57,522 bases of DNA from Azolla pinnata (Eukaryota; Streptophyta; Polypodiopsida; Salviniales; Salviniaceae), in contig JBBBWG010027324.1 in assembly GCA_037176905.1 (NCBI GenBank), positions 1-57,522 of the forward strand, read 5' to 3'. Below the pieces are notes generated by a model. The model saw only the letters and a program-made list of their open reading frames with translations, ran no database searches and was not told the origin of the DNA. Both the position numbers and the translations under genes were made by a program. This document shows, in pieces, positions 1 to 12,758 of this stretch. The first letter of the stretch is position 1. Each line of letters opens with the position of its first letter.

Positions 1-520
1 CCGACTCGGGCACCGGCGCGCACGGCCCGCCGCCGCGCTTCAGGACGATGTCCGCGTCGAGCTCCCCCGACGTCGCCGCCCACGCTGTGATCAACTCGTC
101 GGCGAAGTTGCAAACCCGCGCCGCTAGACTCTCCTCATTCCCCTCTTCTTCGGCTTCGCGCCCGCGAGCCCTCCGGCGCATCCCCCTAAAAAGCCCCCAC
201 AACGGCCCTGCGACGAATTCCGCCTCCTCCTGCTCCCAATCCTCTGGCTTCCTCCTCCTCCTCCTTCCGCTTCTGCTTCTTGTCATTCGACGATGATTCA
301 TCTCTTCTTCGAATGTCGTCGTCGTCGTCGTCCCAGAGAGCGCCGATTCGGACACGCTAGTAGTCGCTCGCAGAGAGAAGCTCCGCCACCCTGGCTTTGC
401 ATGCGGCTTCTGCTTTTGCTTCTCCTCGACGACGCCGCCGCGCCCAGCTTCTCTCCAGCCCAGCGCCGGCCACACTTGCAACCACCCACTCCGACTCGCG
501 CACCCTGCGCTCCTCATCAT
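1..520 (-). CDS. unidentified protein, N-terminal part, runs off the left edge
   Basis: On the minus strand an ATG-ATG pair (first ATG 520-518) opens a frame with no stop to base 1, about 173 codons. The frame starts with hydrophobic and basic residues, passes a run of six Thr (about residue 73) and an Arg-rich stretch, then reads like ordinary folded protein: WEQEEAEFVAGPLWGLFRGM and later AARVCNFADELITAWAATSG. I do not recognise the family. Support is the length of the open frame and the balanced composition of the last 70 residues; a GC-rich sequence can hold long open frames by chance, and a competing minus frame closes at about 358. The start is the first Met with no in-frame stop seen just upstream, so it may lie elsewhere. 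The continuation is outside the window. It would lie tail-to-head with the TOL gene. Confidence 0.42.
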   Translation of the reverse strand, partial: MMRSAGCASRSGWLQVWPALGWREAGRGGVVEEKQKQKPHAKPGWRSFSLRATTSVSESALSGTTTTTTFEEEMNHRRMTRSRSGRRRRRKPEDWEQEEAEFVAGPLWGLFRGMRRRARGREAEEEGNEESLAARVCNFADELITAWAATSGELDADIVLKRGGGPCAPVPES

Positions 521-1205
521 CCTCGCTCTCGATCCCCGACGTCCTCGAATGAAATTTTCGAATGAATCAACGAATTGGATGGATGGGAGTCATAAGTGTT
601 ATCTGATCATCAAAGAAGATAATCGGAACACGTGTTACAAGTAGAAGGAAGGAAACCTCAACGTCTCGTTCTCATGAATTCAGCCATATAGATTTGACTT
701 GATATGGGAATCTCTGGCTTCTCGCATAGCCGTGTAATACACTTCAGCACGCACAAGAGATTACGCACCTTTGATTCGATAGGGGAAAAGGAATATTTTG
801 GGAGGATCGAAACAACTATATGAAGAAAGGGCACGAATCTAATGATACAAAGGCACGTGGACCAGCCCCCAAACAACGGGGTCTATGGATCCACGTGCTC
901 GAGCAAAACAAAGAAAAACAGGATGCTGACTGCTCGTTGTAGAAGGTTTTATTTGGTCCACAGCCATTTTCTTTTACATTTTGCGGGGATTGGGTGTGTC
1001 GAAAATCGAATTCCCTTATTTTTAGAGTTTCAATAGTAATAATGTTTGGCTTCAATCAGTCCAATCTAATTAATCCCTGCATGCTTTGCTTCCGCAATAC
1101 CGATGTACTAAGAACATGGTCAGTGACGTCAAGCTGATGATGGGTGGGTACTACCAAACTCCCAAAATCTTCATCTTTGCCAGATCAAAGAAAGGACTAT
1201 CCTTG
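521..1205. other. spacer between partial gene and TOL 3' end
   Basis: About 680 bases without a convincing gene. The right part should hold the TOL 3' untranslated region, because TOL is transcribed leftward and its stop codon is at 1208-1206. The left part would be the promoter of the leftmost reading frame. Short open frames here overlap on both strands and have no protein-like composition. Confidence 0.5.
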
Positions 1206-4200
1206 CTACTTCACCTTGGAAAGGTCCACCAAATCCTTAAACAGGCCAGCATTTTGGACTTCTTTTCTGGGTGCCAATGTGTAACCAGCCTCTGGTGTGC
1301 CATATGCAGACTGTTGAGGAGGTGCTGACGAAACGCTGCCAGGCCTTTGCAATGAAAGGCCTTGCATTTGCCCAGAAATGCCATCATACTGAAACTGCAG
1401 CTGCTGTTGTTGACCTTGTGGAGAAGATGCAAACGAATTCCCATATGGATCAGAGTTCTGTAACGTTGTCATATTTCCAGTGCTCCATGGTGCGGAAGGT
1501 AAAGAAGAGCTATTGTTCGCAGTCTGCGAACCCATCAGCCCTTGATTATAAGCATAAGGGCCTGGAGTCAAATTGTGTCCCTGCAGAAATTGGGGTGGCT
1601 GCTGGTATTGTGGCTGCATCTGAAGAGGAGAGTTGTATACTTGAAATAACGGAGGCTGCGATGAAATGTTGGATACCCCATTCGCGTAAGGAAAATTAGG
1701 TGGTGATGATACGTAGGATGCTGGTGAAGCTCCATACAAGTAGGATTGTGCAGAACCAAAATTGCTGGTTTCCTGTTGACTTACCCCGTAGATCGTGGCT
1801 GCTGGTTGTGGACTTAACGAAGAACCACTTGCTGCACTACCACCATACATAAAAGCTGATTGCTGTGGAATAAATGCAGAGCTGCTCGAATTAGCAATGC
1901 TCTGCTCTGTGCCAACATTAACAGGTTGGAATGAGCCTACTGGAACCCCCCCAGATGGTGGTGGTAGTGCCCATGGCACAACATAGGAGTTGGTTGTCTG
2001 TCCTGGTAGACCGCTGAATTGACTCTGAGATCCTCCATTCTGTTGCATGTAAATAGGATCGTTTTGTTGGTGAAGATTGTAAAAGGCAGGAGGAATCACA
2101 CCCTGCCCACCTGAGCTGCTGGCAACATTTGTTGTTCCTTCATGTGAGAGAAATGACACGGTCTCCAGCGCTTTCTCTGGCATGGGAGAAGCTACTAGAG
2201 GGGATACATCTTTACCCTGAAACGTTTCTCCACTCAAAAGATCAATGTTTGGTGATGTTGCACTTCCAGTGAGTGCCAACTGGTTTGGCTGTTCATTAGC
2301 TGCTGGTAAATCTAATAGCGCAACAACAGATGTCGGCTTCACCTCCTGTGTTGAACTGCAGAAATATAGGCTTTCAGTGATTCATACAATATACAAAAGG
2401 ATTCCATCAATGTTGAGAAAAAGGGACAAAGCAAATATAAAATTACTCTAATAGCAACAACTGATTGAGAAAACAGGATGCATCCGGCACAAACATAGTT
2501 CATATGATTATTGTTTCAGGGATTGACCAAAGGCATTTGGTGAAAACCTGGAGATATTTGATAGTTCTTCCCTGAAAAGTTAAGAGAGACAAAAATCGAT
2601 GCTGAAGTATGGATGCATATAGCATAACATGCACTCTTCCCTCGTCCCGATCCTATGGTTTCATAAGTGCCATGAAACATGAAAATGCATGTATTCCCCA
2701 GTCTTCAAATATTTGTTGAAATTGTTCTTATTTTCGATGAGCAACTTTCAAAAAGGTGCAGTTCAAAAGGCAACAATTATTCACACAATTGACAATAGTG
2801 GCCAAAGAACTTTCACCTGTGTGTAAGTTGCGATAACACATCATTGGGATTATCTTGTCCCAGGCCTTCGATTAGAAGGGATGGGGCTGCGGCAGGCTCG
2901 CTTTGCAGAGGAACACCTGACTCAATTGCATCGACCCGTGCTAATACTCTTTTCAGATCATCATTTAAAGCTAAGCCTTGCTGTAATAAGTCTTCATTAC
3001 TGTCACCAAAGAACTCACGTTATGAGTATAAACAATGCTGCAATCTCAAAAGCATAATTCATTTGCACACAACAGCCAACATGATTGCTCCCAATCTTCC
3101 AATAAACATTCTGGTAAAGAAATTATTCTAACAAATATGTTCAGATCTTAACAAAAAAAGTCAAAGGAAAAAGATCCCTACAATCCACAACTCTGAACTT
3201 CATAATTAATTAGATCACATCTCCATGAAAAATCTCAGGGACAAGAATTACAATGGAATAGAAGGAAACTCCAAAGTATTGACATATCATAAAGATACAC
3301 AATGTAGTATAACTGTGGTGGTCAACCTTTTACAAGAAACTATGAAGACTCAATTCACAACTTACACTGTAGTATTCACAAGCTGCATCACTCGTTTCTC
3401 TGCAGTTCGACATTGTTCAACAAGCTCTACAATTACTTCATCCTTGAGAGCCTAGTGCAACATTTAAACACCCAAGAACCGTTACTGACACAAGAAAATT
3501 TTATAACCATTTCCATATCAAAGTTAAGGTTGATGCATTAAGCTTGAGAAGTTCAACTAACTTGAAAGTTGCTTTCAAATCAGTATATGAATGAAATCAG
3601 ATGTGTATGTTCTATTTATAGGTGGATTCAAATACCATACAAACAATGGTGTATTTATGACTTCCTAAAACATTTCCTTCGACACTGGTATTATAATTTA
3701 TAATGCCAAATTCTACAAACCATTCTACAATGTCCATGGGCAGAGGGGTTAAAGGGGTGGACATATAGCCTTATGCAAGGGCGATAACGTGTAAGAGCAC
3801 ATTTTAAGGCTTGCGGAATAGATATTAGCCCACACAAAATGGCAATAGATATGAAAGCAATCAGTTATATCTTTCTCGTTTTCTTTTTCTTGGTATATCT
3901 TTTATGTTCTGCAGAGAACGAGAATGCACAACTAAATCCTGTAGCACAAAATATTCCAGAGAAAGATGCAACTGGGACATAAAATGGAGAGACACCTTCC
4001 AGGTTATGAAGTAATTCAAACATATCAAAAGCTAACAATCTAGCCCACAAAGGAAATAATTAGTCAGGTTTCCAGCAAGACCATGGCAACCCTTATGGAT
4101 CTAAAACATAACATCAATACGGTGATAATTCATTGCTTCAACTCATTAGAACGTTTTTCCTGCTCGATGAAAGGTATTTAGGAAAATCAGTCATCTCATG

Positions 4201-7200
4201 AACAAAATTAATCACAAGATTCGTTCTATGCGTGAAAAACTTCAACATGGATGTCAATACATCAACAGAACGTAAGCAAACTTCAGAGGCATTTCTGTAT
4301 GCAATCAGAAGCTAAATTATTTCCACGATTTCAATAGCACAGTACCTGCCGATTCTTCTTAGGATCTATAGCATCCAGCATCTCTGCAAGCACTTCCATC
4401 CCACTCCGAGTATTGTGTATATCTGACAAGCTAAAAACAGTTGAGATATAAATTTTCTGAAGCAAAACCGATAACTCTCGTCAACAGTGAGTACCATAGA
4501 ATGCCAACAATGGCAACGCCTTGATGAGACTATAATAAGCAGCTAGACATAACACTCATCTATTGGACGATCACCCTCGTGAATAGTGTAAATGAAATTC
4601 AAGAGCTGACAAACACTCAATATGAGGTCAACCAGACATCTCTGTGTGAAAAAAAACTGATGTTTTACCTTAAACCAGGCAAGTCAGATGACCTAGAGGC
4701 TTCTGCCTCTTCATTTGTATTAACTGATGGGCGTTCGGGGGAAACATAATTATGGTCATTCATTCGTGACTGTGCTGGCGTAAATTTTAGATTCCCAGTA
4801 TCCATTCTCTTAGGGAAGATAATGCCTGAACGCTGCATGTTTGCCACAGAATGTACAAGCACAATTAAAAAGATACTCGGCATTAATATTTCTCTGTGAT
4901 GTTGAGTTTCACATACCCGTAATTCATCATACGCCATGAAGTATTGAGGATATCTTCCATTTGGTCCCCCAAATGCCTCTTGCCATGAATCTATAAGCAT
5001 CAGGATTTTCTCTCTCACTTGTTCATCCTTCTGCAAAAGAGAAAGTGCGTTCTTCATCCACCAACATCACAGCTACAAAAGCACAAATATTTTAATTGAA
5101 GATATTAAATCATTGTAACCTACAAATATCAAACTGGCATTGACATTATAGATGCAGGGGTCTGCATACAAGCTATTGTTATTTCCAAAATCAAATATAA
5201 ATTCAAGATTGTGAGACAATTACTCAATGCAAAACAGGTCATTATCTTCTTGAAATTTTAAAGAGATTTAACCACAATGTTCTAAAAGTTCTGCTTGGAT
5301 AAAGAAATTCAGAAAGCACTTTGCAATCCTATTTCTGGCAGATTAACCTTTGACCAGAAACTTGAGCCTTATATCAAGATCTTCTCCAATTATGTTTTTA
5401 CTTGCTATTGCAGAAACATCCCTGAGCATAAACAACCGCTCCAACACTATATACTGGTTTCAAAATTTGAACTTGCTCAAGTCATTTCCCTGGTAAATAG
5501 CAATTAACTAAATTTCGTCCTGAGCCACACTGCAGTGCCCCTAAATGGAGCTGTAGTCAGGGCATGCATTGTTTGTAGGATAGCAGTAAGCCTCAAGTAT
5601 GTGTGTCAAAAAAGACCTATATGCGGACTAAATCCTGATTCTTATGATGAGTAAAGAAAAAATAAAACCCCATGCACCTCTGAAACAGTAGAACACATCA
5701 ATAGAGAATGAAAAAAGTATGTTGAATATGGCTCAGAAGACTTACACTCTTTTTTGCTAATTTCACCATGTCATGCAAAATACCCCTCAAAACAACTTGA
5801 TCGTGTACAACCTCACCACAGTTTCTCACCATAGTCTCCAGAACCTGCAAAACATAAAATATTTGTTTGAATAGATGACTATTAACATAACATGAAGCGT
5901 AACATAGTCCGTTCATTGGTTTGAACAGACATTTCATATAGTTTTGTTCACAACATGCCAGAAAAGGGAGATTACATGGAACATGAACTCAGTCGGACTG
6001 AGCAATCAGATTTCTATATCGAGCTGTTTTTCCTACAGATGGCAAATTCAGGAAGTTTCTAAATAGTCAGCCTAGTGGAAGATTCTTCAGTTCTAATTTT
6101 ACCAGAATATCTGCTTAACTCTGGTTTGTTGGTTTATCTAAGCAGGCAACTCAGCTTGTGGCCAACATATAGCCCTATCATTCGTTGAATTTAATGAGGT
6201 GGCAACTTCTAGCATAGTCACTATTTCTTATAACTGAAACCTTCTGACACAAGCATTGAGTTATAAACAAATGGACGCCCATATCTACACCATTGTCAAA
6301 AAGATATGTTGAAGCTCCTGAAAGTAGCTGAAAATAACAATGCAAAATTAGATAGCCCGCTAAATTAAGATTGCTCTAATGGCTAATCGTAATTTATGAT
6401 ATGTCGATTGGCACCAAACAGACATCTAGCACCAGAGTGTGGACAATATCTCGATTTCACACATCCATTCCCATAATTATTGGTTGAAGATTTATGTCAC
6501 ATCCTATCAAGTACCATAATATTTAACTTAAACCTGTAATCTAAAGATGTGACGTAAAACTTAAAACGTTTGAAAAACAAAAACCACCTTTCCAAAAAAT
6601 GAAGAGAACTCTAAACAGTTTCCGATACATGCATTAGCAGCCAAACAGGCATGAAGCACCAGAGTGTGGACAGTATCTCAATTTCACACATCCACTTCCA
6701 TAATTTATGGTCAAAATATTTTGTCACATCTGTAGCCTAAATAAAACATTGAATCTAGAAAATTAAGGTTTGGAAAAATGAAGAGAACTATAAACAACAT
6801 TAAATAACTTAGTGGGAAATGTTGTGAAGTGCCCTTAATATACTCTGAATTAAAGTAGAAAAAGAAAAGTAAAAGTTTATATTTAATTCACTACAATTAA
6901 GTTCGACATAACATAAACATGATGAATGCTGTACCGTAATAGCCAACACTTGAGTCTTCGGATTCTTATTTCCCATTCGTCTCTTAACAGCTTTAACTGA
7001 ATTCTTCGCAATCCTGTATATAGAATTTATGAATGGGATAAAAATTTCAGCAAAATAGAGCTATGAGTATACTGGTTATAGAACATAAGGAATTGTATCA
7101 ATGAAGAGAAGCTTCTATGTATACAACCTCAACTGATTCTCTTCAAGGTTTTACGGTACAGAGAAGATATAATTGATTAACAAGCAATAGTAACTACATT

Positions 7201-8247
7201 AAAAATGTACTATGAATGTTAACCTCTATGAAGGATTTTATAATTTGGAACACAGTGTTGTGCAAATAGTATCTAAAAAGAGTTCTCTTATGTCGATCTC
7301 ATGGCTGAATAGAGTACTCATTCAAGAGCCATGTTAGATGACGCGTCAAAGTGCTACAAAGTTCGAAGAGTCCATCCATAGTGAGAAGAGATATCAGTCA
7401 AGCAGCAGAACAGTGAAAAAAGTCTAGATATGCTATGCTATCAATGGGAGGTTTCATAATAATCATAAATATTATTCCATGTCACGATTGATGGGCTTCT
7501 TGCTCAAAGGATGCAACCCTTGTACCCGGTGTAAGCGAAGGGCATATCAGGAGAAGAATGCAGTCCATATCTTAGATAAACAATGCCCTGTTCATAGGCA
7601 CTATGGTACACGATTCGTTCACTAAGCATAAAAAGCATTTTACTACATTATCCATCAAACGTGATGTGTATTTGTAACAAGAAACAAGGTAAATCTATGT
7701 TAAACGACACATGAAGAAGAAATAAAATCACATTTACAACGTAAATTTTCCTTACAAATTTCGTATGTTAGATAGTGCAGTAATCCTCTAGATACAAGGT
7801 CAACGAAAAAGCAAATTAAGTTTGAAAACGTGATATCTACGATAATCTCCATGAAGACGTTTTCAGCATAACCAGCAGCGTACTAGATAAATGATGAGAA
7901 AAACTCCAGATGTACTCGTTTTCAAATTAATTGTGAAGCATATTAAGCTGGAAATTTATTAAGGAAGGAAAAACAGTATCAAATCAGAAGGAGCATCCAA
8001 GATCGTTTATTGATGAGATTGCAGAAATCCATTTTCATTGTACAGACATAAAACGTACATTTTTCAGATAAATTGAGCTACGTGATAGAACATCTTTAAG
8101 CGGACGGATTGAAGTAAAGGAGAAAAGAATCTTAATTCGGATGAAGTACCCGGGATCATTGTTGATGAGATTGCAAAGCTCCATGTTCATGGCCCAGTCT
8201 GGACCACCCAACAGATGGCTGGTCGCTCTCTGAACCATGTTAGCCAT
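1206..8247 (-). CDS. TOL: TOM1-like (TOL) VHS-GAT ubiquitin receptor
   Basis: Nine exons on the minus strand (8247-8150, 7013-6935, 5844-5746, 5030-4917, 4832-4669, 4430-4346, 3451-3366, 2999-2817, 2355-1206) join in phase to 685 residues, as expected for plant TOL proteins. Residues 1-135 are a VHS domain: [20 protein letters not shown], then [15 protein letters not shown] and [14 protein letters not shown]. About 183-280 is a GAT domain ([50 protein letters not shown]). The tail is Gln/Pro/Ser/Tyr-rich with LLDLP near 314, a clathrin-box-like motif, and IDLLSG shortly after. By family knowledge, TOLs bind ubiquitinated membrane cargo upstream of ESCRT-I and direct it to the vacuole. The start is the first Met of the VHS domain. 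Exon 6 gives an extra Lys (DPKKNRQ) where GAT domains are usually shorter. Confidence 0.95.
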
Positions 8248-8740
8248 GGTGTTTCCCTCTTAATTACCTCAATGGAGGAATACGAGCAGCAGATTGAGGG
8301 GAAGACCTGATCGGATGAGAAGGAAAAAAAGGCCCCGATTGTTGAAACTTGAGGGTAAGGATGATGCGGGAATCTACGAGCATAGGATCGAAGATGAAGG
8401 GATAGGGGAGGGGGGAGAGAGAGAGATATAGAGAGATGATCGATCCACAAGCAAAGAGAAGATCTGCGGGAGAAGAAGCAGATTCAGAAGATCGGATCAA
8501 AAAAAAACGAAGAAGAAGAAGAAGAAGAAGAAATCTAAATCGGTCACAGCATGAAAGGAACGACCCCCAGTAAAAAGAATACCTGTTTCAAGAAGAAGGA
8601 GGAGAAGGGATGATGAAGGAACGTGAATTGTGCAGAAACGACGACGAAGAAGAAGAATCAGACAGGCGAAACGTCTGCATCAGCGCGGCGAAGAAAGAGA
8701 AAGAGAACGAGAACGAGAGAAGTCTTTCTCTCCAATTTTG
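8248..8740 (-). promoter_or_regulatory. TOL 5' leader and promoter with GAA/TTC microsatellite
   Basis: Upstream of the TOL start the plus strand is purine-rich (GAGA tracts 8405-8440, (GAA)n 8509-8533, further GAAGAA blocks near 8595 and 8650), so the transcribed strand carries CT/TTC repeats. Such pyrimidine stretches are common in plant 5' leaders. No clear TATA box could be placed. Confidence 0.4.
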
Positions 8741-10221
8741 TATTTTATTTTTTTATTCTCTGTTTTATTTCTAAATCAAGTTACCAAAACAAAAAAAGAA
8801 CGCCTGACAAAATTATAAAATCAGAAATTACAAATCACAGCTTCCTCTTGACATTGACACCCAATTAATTCCGTTGGTATAACGTTGATTGATTTTATTC
8901 CTAATCGCTCCCCACTAATTGATCCTAATCGATTCGATTAACAATTAAGTTAGTAATTTTTGAACCTTGATTAATTGATTGACGCATTGATTTGGTATTA
9001 ATCGGGTAATTGAGCATTAATCAATTCGTTAATCTGATGTGTGATTCAGCTTGCAGTTAATTGATTTGGTGATAATCAATCAATTGTGTGTTAATTTTTA
9101 ATACTAGGCATTAATTTGTACTCTCTGGTGTTTTTAGGCATTAAAATTAAATTTGTAAATTTTTTTGGCGTTTTCTAGTAGTTTTCTCTAATAAAAAAGA
9201 TGAGATTTGCTTGCTAATTGTCTAATTGTATGTCTAGTCCGCCTCGACCAGGAGGTGATTACCGATAATATTAGGCCATTGTGAGATTGATTGGTGTACA
9301 CAATCGGTGCTATTAGGCGATTATCACTAGCATTAGGCTCTGATGTGATCGATTTAGCGCTTGATTGCTGCAATCAAACGATCATCGTCATCGGTTAGCA
9401 GGTTCATTACCAAAGGTTTGTAATTGATCAACAGTTTGCCCAACAATTGCAGATTGTGACGTTTGTCACTTGCAGGGTAATGCAATGATCCCTGCATTCA
9501 GCAAATCCTAACCGACAAGGAAGTAGTGGTGGTAGTGGATCCCACGCCGAATATGGCATTGGAGTAGAAAATGATGATGATCATCAAAAGTAATAATATT
9601 CATGCAAACATGCCGATCAATCGAAAGGATGCATCGAAAGTGAGTTCGCTCCACTAGGTCGGTCTTTGAAATCAGCCTCAAACATTTTTGCCTTCTAGCC
9701 AGTAGCAAGTTGTTCATGTAATTGGGGCTTCTAATCGCCCACGACTAGTTTACAACCAAACGAATTACGCACTCTGATACATAACTTGCTTCATCACCTC
9801 CTTGATTTCCATCCATGGAATTGATTACAGTCACCAGCTCGCAAATCCAACATTTCTTGATTGCCTAATCTTTTCTTCCATTCCGCGTCCACGTTTGTGT
9901 TGTTCCTGGCCTCTAAGTGTCGTTGATCTCGACCGTGTACAGTCTCGTTGGTGTGTAAACTTCTACATTATCTGATCGTGGGCTGCGGTTGGCCCAGACC
10001 TCAGAGTGACGCAAATGCGATAAGCATGGCCAACAGTAAGAATAATGGCGACGAATACCAAAGTACGATCGGCTCGATTCAGAGGCCGAAAGGAAACAAA
10101 GGCGCGTTATCAACATTGGAACGATAATCCGATCTGTAATGGAATCGACAACCTCGAATCGATAAGGTCGAGCACCAAGAAGCATGTAATGGTTCATAAA
10201 TCGGGCGGCAATTAGAATCGG
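8741..10221. other. AT-rich intergenic spacer
   Basis: The spacer separates the divergently transcribed TOL and H2A.X genes. From 8860 to 9130 it is dominated by degenerate ATTGATT/TTAATTG words. From about 9480 to 10220 base composition is more even, but every open frame is short and none looks like a protein. No RNA gene was recognised. Confidence 0.45.
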
Positions 10222-10430
10222 ATTAGCCAGTGTCTAAGCGGAGACTCGTGTAATCAGTGACTGTGCTTTGGAAAGCTAAACAAACGTAATTAGCCAGTGT
10301 CTAAGCAAAGACTCGTGTGATTAGTGACTGTGCTTTGGAAAGCTAAACAAACGTAATTAGCGAGTGTCTAAGTAGAGACTCGCGTGATTAGTGACTCTGC
10401 TTTGGAAAGCGAAACAAACATAATTAGCCA
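10222..10430. repeat. three-copy 67-bp tandem repeat upstream of H2A.X
   Basis: A unit beginning ATTAGCCAGTGTCTAAGC starts at 10222, 10289 and 10356, a spacing of 67 bases, followed by a truncated fourth start near 10422. Copies differ by a few substitutions. The array ends roughly 75 bases before the H2A.X CCAAT box. Confidence 0.85.
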
Positions 10431-10504
10431 GTAATTAGTGAAAAAGGGCGGGAAGCGTACAAATTCCTTTTGCCACGCTGGCGATCCGGGCCGAAAGCAG
10501 CGGA

Positions 10505-10588
10505 CCAATGAGAGGAAGCCCAAGGATCGGACGGTATAAGACGATGACATCGGACGGTTCAAAATTTACCCCCCCGCTCTATATATAT
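10505..10588 (+). promoter_or_regulatory. H2A.X core promoter: CCAAT, duplicated ATCGGACGGT, TATA
   Basis: A CCAAT box lies at 10505-10509, two identical decamers ATCGGACGGT at 10526-10535 and 10549-10558 (23 apart, about two helical turns), and a TATATATA box at 10580-10588, about 135 bases before the ATG. The order fits a plant core promoter. The decamers resemble, but do not match, the histone octamer CGCGGATC, so their role is inference. Confidence 0.6.
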
Positions 10589-10683
10589 ACAGAAAAACAC
10601 GTAATCGAACTCCTGGGACCGTCTTCCTCTTTCACATCTTCTTGGCTCCGCGCAGATTCCAGCTCGAGATCCGCCATCTCTGA

Positions 10684-11567
<884 letters not shown>

Positions 11568-12330
11568 TCGGTCTTGAGGTGGAGACAAATAGGACTTATC
11601 GGTCATCCTTAAGCGATGTAAGAATTGTGATTCCAGAATGGAAGCTATTGCAAAAATGCCTATGTAAAGCGTTTCTTTCAGTGTATGTAAATTGTAGCCA
11701 AGCCAAATATCTGGTAGACCTTTTTTCTTTGACTTTGAAATCACGCCATTTGTGTCTGTCTTCTTTTGCATTTGCACGTTCTGAATGCATTTAGAAGTAT
11801 CAAAGAAGTGATTGTAAACCAGAGATTTGCTTGGACGATAGTGTCATTTCACGTTGAAATACATCACACTATACATTCAGCATACTCCGTTTTAACCATG
11901 ATCTGCACGATTGATCTTTTGATTCATTTTACATGCGTGGCTGCTCAATCAAGCTGAAGTTGTTGTGGCCCGTTGTTCATTTCCTCTTCGATGTTGGTAT
12001 AACAAGCTTGGGATATGTTGTATGATGCAGCCATGCCTCAAGAACATTGTGGTTGCCAAAATCAGGTCACAATGAAACGATGCCACATATTGGAATCATA
12101 GCGAGACATCAAATTCAGTTGCAAATAATGCATATACGTAATTGGGTAAGAGGATGGGTGAGAGCATCACCATAGTCGACGTGTTGGGCAACATGGAATG
12201 TAGTACACTCGGATGATATTAAGAGAAGAGATTTGGTGCAACACTCGCTGGCTTTGCATTCGAGTAAGGAAAGCAACAATGCATTCGACCAATTGTTGTA
12301 GCATAATCAATATCATCTTGACTATCGTTG
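11568..12330. other. H2A.X 3' region and spacer
   Basis: About 760 bases between the H2A.X stop and the repeat array in front of eL27. The first few hundred bases are probably H2A.X 3' untranslated sequence. Only short overlapping open frames without protein character are present. Confidence 0.4.
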
Positions 12331-12334
12331 ATAT

Positions 12335-12545
12335 GGCAATACAAATCATCTACTGAGTGTATAATATAATGTTCATGTGCCAATACAAATCATGTACCGA
12401 GCGTATAATGAATGTTCATGTGCCAATACAAATCATCTATTGAGCGTATAATGAATGTTCATGTGCCAATACAAATCATCTACTGAGCGTATACAAATCA
12501 TCTACTGAGCGTATACAAATCATCTACTCAGCGTATATAGTGAAT
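12335..12545. repeat. 43-bp tandem repeat with nested 22-bp expansion
   Basis: Units starting CAATACAAATCATCTA and ending ATGTTCATGTGC recur about every 43 bases (four copies). In the last copy the inner block ATACAAATCATCTACTGAGC is itself repeated three times at about 22-base spacing. The array lies about 210 bases upstream of the eL27 start. Confidence 0.8.
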
Positions 12546-12589
12546 GTTCATACAAATTCGTCTGATGTTTCTGGACAAAACAGTTTTTT

Positions 12590-12758
12590 GGGCGGCCAAC
12601 AGGTGTGAAACGAGAGATTTTAGGGTTGAGGTTGCCCGGGCGCCCAACAGGTGTGAAACGAGAGGGGCTTAGGGCTTTTCGCTCTCTTTCTCTGCAGGGC
12701 CCCGTTTCGATCGCTCTTCCTCTCTTTCCTCGCTGTCGATCCGCAGACGTAGCCAGCT
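12590..12758 (+). promoter_or_regulatory. eL27 proximal promoter with telobox and duplicated leader
   Basis: The sequence GCCCAACAGGTGTGAAACGAGAG, or a form missing its first bases, occurs twice, near 12592 and 12641. Between the copies is TTTAGGGTT (12618-12626), a telobox as found in plant ribosomal-protein promoters, and GGGC-containing motifs near TTGGGCGG (about 12588) and at 12697. A polypyrimidine stretch TTTTCGCTCTCTTTCTCTG precedes the start, as in translation-machinery genes. The function is inferred from motif knowledge. Confidence 0.55.
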
